A stretch of 6,659 nucleotides of DNA from Oscillospiraceae bacterium (GTDB lineage: Bacteria; Bacillota; Clostridia; Oscillospirales; Oscillospiraceae): NCBI GenBank assembly GCA_017458025.1, contig JAFTGG010000077.1:1-6659 (forward strand), given 5' to 3'. The translations under genes were made by a program, and so were the position numbers. Below are positions 1-4,879 of the stretch, in pieces. The notes below the pieces were generated by a model that made no database searches, was not told where the DNA came from, and saw only the letters and a list, made by a program, of their open reading frames with translations. The stretch's first letter is position 1; each line of letters starts with the position of its first letter.

Positions 1-17
1 CATTTCGTATGAGACGC

Positions 18-70
18 GCCGATGTGCGTAGCACAGCGGCTGCAATGAAAATATCTTATTTTCATTGCAG
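18..70. repeat. Two abutting hairpins downstream of serA
   Basis: The right-hand hairpin is a perfect 14-bp inverted repeat (40-53 pairing with 57-70, loop 54-56). The left-hand one (18-40) has a 5-bp TGTGC/GCACA stem around a 3-base loop, extended past one mismatch by 4 more pairs. For the minus-strand serC-serA transcript these lie about 43 bases past the serA stop, where a terminator is expected. Neither has a T-run after it on either strand, so they are not textbook intrinsic terminators. They may protect the mRNA 3' end, act as a non-canonical terminator, or be a dispersed intergenic repeat. The rest of 1-112 shows nothing else I can support. Confidence 0.6.
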
Positions 71-112
71 AATAGTATAAGACGTCAGTTGCGTTATCTG
101 ATAGGAGATTAA

Positions 113-1018
113 TTATAATCCGCTGATGATATACACGATCTCCATGCCGATGCGCTTTTGCGCCTCGACGGTCGCCGCGCCGATGTGCGGCGTGCAGGAG
201 ACGTTCGGGTGGTTGATCAGCGCCTGGTTGTGCGTCGGCTCATCGGCCCAGACGTCGAGACCCGCCGCGCGGACCTTGCCGCTGTTCAAGGCGTCGAGCA
301 GCGCGTCCTCGTCGACGTTCGCGCCGCGGGAGGTGTTGATGAGGACCACGCCGTCCTTCATTTGCGCGATCTTCTCCGCCGTGATGATGGGTCCGGCGGG
401 GGAGGACGGCGCGTGGACGGAGATAAAGTCGCAGGTGCGCAGCAGTTTTTCCTCGGTGACGTAGATGATGCCCGCGTCGTCGATGCTCTCGGGGATCGCG
501 CTGCGGCGGTACGCCAGCACGTTCATGCCCATGCCCTTCGCCATGACGCCGAGGCGCTTGCCGATGCGCCCGTAGCCGTAGATGCCGAGGCGCTTGCCGA
601 CGAGCTCGACGCCCTTGCCGTAGGCTTTCTTCTCCCACTGGCCGTTTCTCATCGTGTTGCCCGCGATGGAGACGTAGCGCGCGCAGGCGAGCATGTGCGC
701 CAGCGCCAGCTCCGCCACCGACTCGGTGGACGCGTCCGGCGTGTTGCGCACCTGAATGCCGTTCTCGCGGGCGTACTCGGCGTCGATGTTGTCGATGCCG
801 ATGCCGCCGCGTATGATGCACTTCAGCTTGCCGCCCTTTGCCGCGTCGATGTGCTCCTTGCGCACCTTGGTCTTGGAGCGCACGACGACCACGTCGAAGC
901 CGCGCAGCGCAGCGCCCAGTTCCTCCGGTTCATAGAACTGCTCGACGACCTCGTGTCCGCGCTCGCGCAGTGTCTCAATGGCGGACTTGTCCATTCCGTC
1001 CGTGATAAGAATACGCAT
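113..1018 (-). CDS. serA: D-3-phosphoglycerate dehydrogenase, short ACT-less form
   Basis: A 301-residue D-isomer-specific 2-hydroxyacid dehydrogenase, expected to oxidise 3-phosphoglycerate to 3-phosphohydroxypyruvate, the first step of serine synthesis, in the cytoplasm. Visible motifs: the substrate-loop signature RGGIGIDNID (70-79), the Rossmann glycine motif GYGRIG (148-153), and the catalytic trio Arg231 (NTSRG), Glu260 (ADEP) and His278 (TPHIGAA) at normal spacing. It ends soon after the catalytic domain, so it lacks the C-terminal ACT domain that senses serine in longer SerA proteins; about 300 residues is usual for this short class. The start is the ATG at 1018, with GGGAGG 9 bases upstream; the frame is open further upstream but without family similarity. 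It follows serC on the same strand, which supports SerA over other hydroxyacid dehydrogenases. Odd point: Arg171-Arg172 stand where NAD-dependent members usually have an Asp. Confidence 0.92.
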   Translation of the reverse strand: MRILITDGMDKSAIETLRERGHEVVEQFYEPEELGAALRGFDVVVVRSKTKVRKEHIDAAKGGKLKCIIRGGIGIDNIDAEYARENGIQVRNTPDASTESVAELALAHMLACARYVSIAGNTMRNGQWEKKAYGKGVELVGKRLGIYGYGRIGKRLGVMAKGMGMNVLAYRRSAIPESIDDAGIIYVTEEKLLRTCDFISVHAPSSPAGPIITAEKIAQMKDGVVLINTSRGANVDEDALLDALNSGKVRAAGLDVWADEPTHNQALINHPNVSCTPHIGAATVEAQKRIGMEIVYIISGL

Positions 1019-1027
1019 GACAGATAA

Positions 1028-1033
1028 CCTCCC
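1028..1033 (-). promoter_or_regulatory. serA ribosome binding site
   Basis: GGGAGG on the minus strand, 9 bases before the ATG at 1018. It fixes the serA start there rather than at the upstream in-frame start at 1081. Confidence 0.85.
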
Positions 1034-1048
1034 ACTCAATTCACATTG

Positions 1049-1081
1049 GTGGATTCTGGCGGCATGCGCGTTAGAATCCAC
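1049..1081. repeat. 9-bp perfect inverted repeat upstream of serA
   Basis: GTGGATTCT (1049-1057) is the exact reverse complement of AGAATCCAC (1073-1081), with a 15-base GC-rich centre. On the serC-serA transcript it would form a hairpin ending about 30 bases before the serA start codon. No T-run follows, so it is not a standard terminator. It could act as an attenuator, a processing site or a stability element. Confidence 0.55.
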
Positions 1082-1090
1082 ACCGATCGG

Positions 1091-1140
1091 CCCGCAAACG
1101 TGCGAGCGCAGCGAGCACGCTGCGGCGGGCTGTTTGTGGG
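1091..1140. repeat. Nested inverted repeat between serC and serA
   Basis: An outer arm at 1091-1099 (CCCGCAAAC) pairs with 1132-1140 (GTTTGTGGG; one G-T pair). Inside it CGCAGCG (1107-1113) pairs perfectly with CGCTGCG (1118-1124) around a 4-base loop. Together they give a long branched or interrupted hairpin in the operon spacer. A third, weaker dyad, GGAAC-CT-GTTCC, lies at 1150-1161 beside the serC stop. No U-tract follows any of them. Confidence 0.5.
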
Positions 1141-1165
1141 TTTTAAAGGGGAACCTGTTCCTCTT

Positions 1166-2254
1166 TTACCTGTGTTCCGCCTCGAACTTCTTCAGGAACG
1201 CAACCAGCGCCTCGACGCCTTCCTTGGGCATGGCGTTGTAAATCGACGCGCGCAGCCCGCCGACGCTCTTGTGGCCCTTGAGATTGTCGTAGCCCGCCGC
1301 CTTGGTCGCCTTGACGACCTCGGCGTCCAGCTCGGCGCTGCCGGTGACGAACGGCACGTTCATCAAGCTGCGCACCGACGGCTCAACGGTGCCCTTAAAC
1401 AACTTCGAGGAGTCGAGGAAGTCGTAAAGGATTTTCGCTTTCTCCACGTTGCGGCGATGCATCTCCTCCAGCCCGCCGATGCTCTTCAAATACTTGAATA
1501 CCTTGCCGCAGCAGTAGATCGCCCAGCAGTTCGGGGTGTTGTACATCGAGCCGTTGTTCGCGTGCGTGTCGTAGCGCATGTAGATCGGCATCTTGGGGTC
1601 GAGATCCTCGCGAATGAGGTCCTCGCGAATGATGGCGACCACCATGCCCGCAGGGCCGACGTTCTTCTGCACGCCCGCGTAAATCATGCCGTAATCGGAC
1701 ACGTTGACAGGCTGGGAGAGGAACATCGACGACTGGTCGGAGATGAGGACGTGGCCCTTGGTGTTGGGCAGCTTCTGCCATGTCACGCCGTGGATCGTCT
1801 CGTTCTCGCAGATGTAGACGTAGTCCGCGTCGTCGGGGATATCGAGATCGGAGCAGTCGGGGATATAGCTGTAGTTCTTATCCTTGCTGCTGGCGGCGAC
1901 GATGACCTCGCCGTACTTCTTCGCCTCGCTGATCGCCTTTTTCGACCACGCGCCGGTCTCGATATAGACCGCCTTGCCGTTTTTCATCAGGTTCCACGGC
2001 ACCGCCGCGAACTGCAGCGTCGCGCCGCCCTGAATGAACAGCACCTTATAATTGTCGGGAATGCCCATGAGATCGCGGAGATCCGCTTCCGCCTCGTCGA
2101 TGATCTGCTGATACACGGCGCTGCGGTGCGACATCTCCATCACGCACATACCGCTGCCGCGGTAGTTCATCATCTCGTCGCGGATTTCCTCCAAAACGCT
2201 CTCCGGCATCATCGCGGGACCGGCGGAAAAGTTGTATACACGATCGTATTTCAT
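1166..2254 (-). CDS. serC: Phosphoserine aminotransferase
   Basis: A 362-residue PLP-dependent class V aminotransferase (the family is usually about 360). It converts 3-phosphohydroxypyruvate and glutamate to O-phosphoserine and 2-oxoglutarate in the cytoplasm; SerC can also act in pyridoxal phosphate synthesis in some bacteria. The N terminus YNFSAGPAMMP is typical. Visible active-site elements: SHRS (42-45), GGAT (77-80), Trp103, Thr153 in NETIHGV, Asp173 in SDQSS, the Schiff-base Lys197 in YAGVQKNVGPAG, Asn239-Thr240, and GHKSVGGLRASIYNAMP near the C terminus. Nothing appears truncated. The start is the ATG at 2254, which has GAGGAGG 9 bases upstream; the frame stays open to 2317 but that extension would begin upstream of the predicted promoter. 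It is the first gene of an apparent serC-serA operon, with serA 147 bases downstream. Confidence 0.96.
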   Translation of the reverse strand: MKYDRVYNFSAGPAMMPESVLEEIRDEMMNYRGSGMCVMEMSHRSAVYQQIIDEAEADLRDLMGIPDNYKVLFIQGGATLQFAAVPWNLMKNGKAVYIETGAWSKKAISEAKKYGEVIVAASSKDKNYSYIPDCSDLDIPDDADYVYICENETIHGVTWQKLPNTKGHVLISDQSSMFLSQPVNVSDYGMIYAGVQKNVGPAGMVVAIIREDLIREDLDPKMPIYMRYDTHANNGSMYNTPNCWAIYCCGKVFKYLKSIGGLEEMHRRNVEKAKILYDFLDSSKLFKGTVEPSVRSLMNVPFVTGSAELDAEVVKATKAAGYDNLKGHKSVGGLRASIYNAMPKEGVEALVAFLKKFEAEHR

Positions 2255-2263
2255 GGCGCTCGT

Positions 2264-2270
2264 CCTCCTC
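2264..2270 (-). promoter_or_regulatory. serC ribosome binding site
   Basis: GAGGAGG on the minus strand, 9 bases before the ATG at 2254, which fixes that start. Confidence 0.85.
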
Positions 2271-2288
2271 ATAAAATCTTGTATCCTC

Positions 2289-2317
2289 AGTATAGTACGG
2301 CGCGGCGGAAAAGGCAA
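2289..2317 (-). promoter_or_regulatory. Sigma-A-type promoter of serC-serA
   Basis: Minus-strand -35 TTGCCT (2312-2317), a 17-bp spacer and -10 TATACT (2289-2294). Transcription would start near 2282, giving a short leader of about 28 bases. That leaves no room for a riboswitch or T-box before serC. Confidence 0.75.
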
Positions 2318-2360
2318 GGGAAAACCGAAAAAATTTTTTTGAAGCCTTAAAAAAATTCTG
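2318..2360 (-). promoter_or_regulatory. A/T-tract upstream element of the serC promoter
   Basis: Upstream of the serC -35 lie an A-run meeting a T-run (about 2328-2340) and a second A-run (2349-2355), in a GC-rich genome region. The position and composition fit an UP element bound by the RNA polymerase alpha subunit, or intrinsically bent DNA. Inferred from composition only. Confidence 0.4.
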
Positions 2361-2365
2361 ACCGA

Positions 2366-2385
2366 AAAATCTTAAAAAAGATTTT
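2366..2385. repeat. 8-bp A/T-rich inverted repeat in the divergent spacer
   Basis: AAAATCTT (2366-2373) pairs with AAGATTTT (2378-2385) around AAAA. It lies just upstream of the putative -35 of the plus-strand gene and upstream of the serC promoter, so it could be an operator serving either. It could also be chance in an A/T-rich spacer. Confidence 0.3.
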
Positions 2386-2387
2386 GG

Positions 2388-2416
2388 TTGCACCGTGGGG
2401 AAAAAAGGTATAAAGT
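2388..2416 (+). promoter_or_regulatory. Possible promoter of the E2-like gene
   Basis: -35 TTGCAC (2388-2393), a 17-bp spacer and -10 TAAAGT (2411-2416). An overlapping TATAAA at 2409-2414 is an alternative -10. The predicted start near 2423 would leave a leader of only about 20 bases. Confidence 0.5.
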
Positions 2417-2436
2417 ATCTTTGTAGAGATTTTAAC

Positions 2437-2446
2437 AAAGGATGTG
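2437..2446 (+). promoter_or_regulatory. Unusual start site of the E2-like gene
   Basis: The only Shine-Dalgarno-like sequence, AAAGGA (2437-2442), is one base from the GTG at 2444, too close for normal initiation. The frame has a stop at 2411 and no ATG, GTG or TTG between it and 2444. A second in-frame GTG at 2474 has GGAAG 4 bases upstream but would remove the conserved RADGRKVK segment. An out-of-frame ATG at 2442 opens only a three-codon frame. Confidence 0.45.
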
Positions 2447-3289
2447 GTACTGATCAGAGCAGACGGAAGAAAAGTGAAGGAGACGGCGATCGCCTCGGCG
2501 ATCCCGTATATCATGCCGCACCGTTACGATGCGATGAACATGGCGACCGAATACGCGGACATGGAGGCGCTGCGCGGCTATATCCACCGCAAGCGCAGGG
2601 AAGGCGTCCGCATCTCTTATATGGCGCTGATTTTGGCGGCGTATTACAAGGCGTATCTGGAGAATCCGAAGATCAACCGCTTCATCATGAACAAGCACAT
2701 CTACCAGCGCAACCACTTCTGCGTGAGCTTCGTGATGCTCAAGACCCGCGCGGACGGCACGCCGGACGAGACGACGCTCAAGGTGTTTTTTGAGCCGGAG
2801 GACGACGTCGTCTCCATCAACGACAAGATTGAGGCGGTCATCGCTCAAAACAGCGAGGCGGCGCACGACAACGCGACGGACAAATTCGCGAACTTTATGT
2901 TCTCCGTGCCGCTGCTGCCGAGCATCGTGGTGGGGCTTGCGCGTCTCATGGACCGCTGGGGGATACTCCCGCGCTTCATCATTGACTTGAGCCCGTTTCA
3001 CACGAGCCTGTTCATCACCAACCTTGCCAGCATCAACATGACGAGCATCTACCACCACACCTATGAATTTGGCACGACGAGCGTGTTTTTGTGCATGGGC
3101 AAGCCGACGGGGAACTACCTCAGCGGCGAATACCGCCAAAAGCTGATGCCGCTCGCCGCCGTGACGGACGAGCGCATCTGCTCGGGCGTGGAGTACGCGC
3201 GGTTCTGGCAGAGCTTCAATCGGTATTTGAGGCACCCGGAGCTGACGGAAAGCGGCGCGGAAGACAATTATAAAGAAACGACGGCGTGA
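2444..3289 (+). CDS. Stand-alone 2-oxoacid dehydrogenase E2-like acyltransferase-fold protein
   Basis: A 281-residue protein resembling the catalytic domain of dihydrolipoamide acyltransferases (chloramphenicol acetyltransferase fold), in the single-domain form annotated in Bacillota as 2-oxo acid dehydrogenase subunit E2. It has no lipoyl or peripheral-subunit-binding domain, and no E1 or E3 gene is nearby. Recognisable blocks are RADGRKVK (5-12), PYIMPHRYDAMN (21-32), KINRFIMNKHIYQRN (76-90), FFEPEDDV (115-122) and SIYHHTYEFGT (201-211). Where true E2 enzymes carry catalytic DHRxxDG, this protein has DERICSG (242-248), so both the His and the Asp are replaced. Other members as I recall them read DERIADG, so loss of His is a family trait but the Ser is extra. 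Substrate and role are unknown. The GTG start at 2444 is chosen because the family N terminus begins there; its RBS is poor. It is divergent from serC and convergent with the Rieske gene. Confidence 0.72.
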   Translation: MVLIRADGRKVKETAIASAIPYIMPHRYDAMNMATEYADMEALRGYIHRKRREGVRISYMALILAAYYKAYLENPKINRFIMNKHIYQRNHFCVSFVMLKTRADGTPDETTLKVFFEPEDDVVSINDKIEAVIAQNSEAAHDNATDKFANFMFSVPLLPSIVVGLARLMDRWGILPRFIIDLSPFHTSLFITNLASINMTSIYHHTYEFGTTSVFLCMGKPTGNYLSGEYRQKLMPLAAVTDERICSGVEYARFWQSFNRYLRHPELTESGAEDNYKETTA

Positions 3290-3309
3290 GCCGCCGTTTC
3301 TTTATAATT
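3266..3309. terminator. Bidirectional terminator containing both stop codons
   Basis: A 20-bp stem with one mismatch (3266-3285 with 3290-3309) and a GTGA loop. The GC core is followed by TTTCTTTATAATT on the plus strand, and the minus strand reads the same way, so it should terminate both convergent genes. The plus-gene TGA (3287-3289) lies in the loop and the minus-gene TAA (3302-3304) in the stem. Confidence 0.85.
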
Positions 3310-4744
3310 CCGTCGCGTCAAACTGCTTCAGCGCCGCCTTGGCGGGGTGGTAGAGCCGCTTGCCGGTGTAGTCGAAGCGCGAGCCGTGGCAGGGGCAGTC
3401 CCACGTTTTTTCGTCGGCGTTCCATTCGAGCGCGCAGCCGCGGTGCGGGCAGACAGGCGATACCGCGTGCAGCCCGCCGCGCTCGTCGCGGTAGACGCCG
3501 TACTGCTTGCCGTGGTGCTTCACGATGGCGGCGTTGCCGAGCGCGATATTGGCTGTCTCGCGCTCGGCCGCGGTGTAAAGCCGGCGCGACTTGCCGCGCG
3601 CGGCATAGAGCGCGCCCTCCATCATCGCCTCGATGGACGCCGAGGGGAAGAACCGCGCGGGAGAGAACACGTCGGCGTAGGGATAGTGCTTGCCGAGGAT
3701 CTCCGCCGTCAGCAGCGTCGCGGCGACCATGCTGTTCGTCATACCCCAGCGCCCAAAGCCCGCCGCGACGTGGAGGTGCGGCGTCGCCGCGCTGTAGCGA
3801 CCGATATAGGGCACGCCGTCGAGCGTCACGCAGTCCTGCGACGACCACGCCGCGACCTCCCGCGCCTCGGGGAACCACAGCTTCGCCTGCGCGCGCAGGC
3901 GCTCGTAGCTGTCGCCCTGATTGCCGCCGCAGCGGTGCAGCCCGCCGCTCAAAATGAGCGTGTCGCCGCGCTGCTGGAGGCTCCAGCCCCTCGTGTCGGC
4001 GTCGAGATACCAGCCGTCGATGCGCGGCGCGTTTTCGAGCGCGAGCAGATATGCCTGCTCCTGCCGGAGCTTGAGATGGTAGAAGCCCCAGCGCTCAAGC
4101 ATCGGGTAGCGCGTCGCGACGACGATCTCCGCCGCCTCGACGCTGCCGCCGTCGCAGCGTACGGTACGGCCGCGGATATCGCGCACGGGCGAGCGCTCGT
4201 AGATATCCAGCCCCGGCAGCAGCGCCGCGAGCAGCGGCGCGGGCTCCAGCGACGCCTGTCCCGTGAAGCACAGCGCCTCGCGGACAGGGAACGGGAGCCC
4301 GTGGACGGCTTGCAGCTCCGCGGGAGCGCCCAGCAATAGCGCCGCAGCGTGCTCGCGCGAGAGGTCGGGGCCGTTCGGCGCGGTGCAGACGCGCGAGGTC
4401 TGCTCCGTCAAGCCGCAGCCGATACCGCGCGACGCGGCGAGGTCGCGGTACTGCTTGACCGCGTGGAGCTGCGCCATGACGTACTGCCGCGCCAGATGCT
4501 CGCCGAAGTCGCGGACGAGCCGCTCGCAAAAAAGCCCGTGCTGCGCGCTGACCCGCGCGGTCGTCCGCGCGGTCACGCCGCCCGCGAGGCGGTCTTCTTC
4601 GAGCAGCACGACCCGCAGCCCCGCGTCGCGCAGGGCGGAGGCGGTCAATATGCCCGCCATGCCGCCGCCGATGACGGCGACGTCGGCGAGCAGGTGTTCG
4701 GTCAGGCGCGGATAAGCGGGCAGCGCGGCGTCGGAAAATTGCAT
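3302..4744 (-). CDS. FAD-dependent oxidoreductase with C-terminal Rieske domain (YhfW-like)
   Basis: A 480-residue two-domain protein. The N-terminal part is a DAO/GlyA-type FAD domain: Rossmann motif VIGGGMAG (24-31), acidic end of the second strand at LLEED (47-51), and the TTARVSAQHG segment (61-70) typical of this family. The C-terminal part (about 400-480) is a Rieske [2Fe-2S] domain with Cys432-x-His434, 15 residues, then Cys450-x-x-His453; Cys437 and Cys452 may form the usual disulfide. No signal peptide or membrane segment is evident, so it is probably cytoplasmic. The architecture matches Bacillus YhfW-like proteins; the substrate is not known, and electrons presumably pass between FAD and the iron-sulfur cluster. 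The start is the ATG at 4744, with GGGAGG 6 bases upstream; extension to 4780 would run into an inverted repeat. It is alone on its strand, convergent with the E2-like gene and divergent from the CAP gene. Confidence 0.9.
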   Translation of the reverse strand: MQFSDAALPAYPRLTEHLLADVAVIGGGMAGILTASALRDAGLRVVLLEEDRLAGGVTARTTARVSAQHGLFCERLVRDFGEHLARQYVMAQLHAVKQYRDLAASRGIGCGLTEQTSRVCTAPNGPDLSREHAAALLLGAPAELQAVHGLPFPVREALCFTGQASLEPAPLLAALLPGLDIYERSPVRDIRGRTVRCDGGSVEAAEIVVATRYPMLERWGFYHLKLRQEQAYLLALENAPRIDGWYLDADTRGWSLQQRGDTLILSGGLHRCGGNQGDSYERLRAQAKLWFPEAREVAAWSSQDCVTLDGVPYIGRYSAATPHLHVAAGFGRWGMTNSMVAATLLTAEILGKHYPYADVFSPARFFPSASIEAMMEGALYAARGKSRRLYTAAERETANIALGNAAIVKHHGKQYGVYRDERGGLHAVSPVCPHRGCALEWNADEKTWDCPCHGSRFDYTGKRLYHPAKAALKQFDATEL

Positions 4745-4750
4745 CGGATA

Positions 4751-4756
4751 CCTCCC
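4751..4756 (-). promoter_or_regulatory. Ribosome binding site of the FAD/Rieske gene
   Basis: GGGAGG on the minus strand, 6 bases before the ATG at 4744, favouring it over the upstream in-frame start at 4780. Confidence 0.85.
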
Positions 4757-4757
4757 A

Positions 4758-4790
4758 AGCGTTTTCGGTAGTTTTTGCACCGAAAACGCT
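4758..4790. repeat. Perfect 12-bp inverted repeat before the FAD/Rieske gene
   Basis: AGCGTTTTCGGT (4758-4769) is the exact reverse complement of ACCGAAAACGCT (4779-4790), with a 9-base centre. It ends one base before the minus-strand GGGAGG. It is either an operator between the divergent genes or a 5'-UTR hairpin beside the RBS that could affect translation. There is no T-run to make it a terminator. Confidence 0.65.
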
Positions 4791-4824
4791 GGCTATTCCT
4801 ACCATTTTTGGAAATCATTTAGAC

Positions 4825-4854
4825 TTGCCAAATTAGTTACAAAATGGTTACAAT
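4825..4854 (+). promoter_or_regulatory. Sigma-A-type promoter of the CAP-domain gene
   Basis: -35 TTGCCA (4825-4830), an 18-bp spacer and -10 TACAAT (4849-4854). Transcription would start near 4861, leaving a leader of about 20 bases that carries the RBS. Confidence 0.7.
4836..4852 (-). promoter_or_regulatory. WalR-like direct repeat overlapping the CAP-gene -10
   Basis: On the minus strand this reads TGTAAC-CATTT-TGTAAC, which fits the WalR (YycF) consensus TGTWAH-N5-TGTWAH at both half-sites and in spacing. It lies between the -35 and -10 and overlaps the -10 box, a position that predicts repression. PhoP boxes (TTHACA repeats) are related, but the plus-strand reading GTTACA fits them less well. 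No WalR or WalK gene is in the window. Confidence 0.5.
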
Positions 4855-4863
4855 TTGTCGTGA

Positions 4864-4872
4864 AAGGGAGGT
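4864..4872 (+). promoter_or_regulatory. Ribosome binding site of the CAP-domain gene
   Basis: AAGGGAGGT, 7 bases before the ATG at 4880. It fixes that start, which also places the signal peptide at the N terminus, over the upstream in-frame start at 4844. Confidence 0.88.
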
Positions 4873-4879
4873 AATACCT

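Noticed and set aside
9..80. Small plus-strand frame (23 codons) across the first hairpins
   Set aside because: It has no RBS, and its composition is explained by the inverted repeats it spans.
89..119. Promoter-like TTGCGT...TATAAT on the plus strand facing into the 3' end of serA
   Set aside because: The spacer is 19 bp, the region is A/T-rich around a stop codon, and nothing is encoded downstream on that strand; an antisense transcript cannot be excluded but is unsupported.
1145..1166. Terminator candidate just after serC (AAAGGGGAAC / GTTCCTCTTT)
   Set aside because: On the serC transcript it has an A-C mismatch, a short stem and A-rich rather than U-rich following sequence, so it is not an intrinsic terminator.
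1046..2350. Long plus-strand frame of 434 codons opposite serC, and similar ones at 158-1027 and 3347-4339
   Set aside because: They are antisense to clearly recognised genes, rich in Arg, Ala, Val and His as expected from mirrored GC-rich codons, and have no family motifs.
4801..4848. ACCATTTT...AAAATGGT inverted repeat spanning the CAP promoter
   Set aside because: The 8-bp arms are 32 bases apart in A/T-rich DNA and half overlaps the stronger WalR-like repeat; likely chance.
4791..4860. Promoter for the minus-strand FAD/Rieske gene
   Set aside because: Candidates such as TTGTAA with TAAATG (15-bp spacer) or TTGGCA with AAAATG fit poorly, so I do not annotate one.
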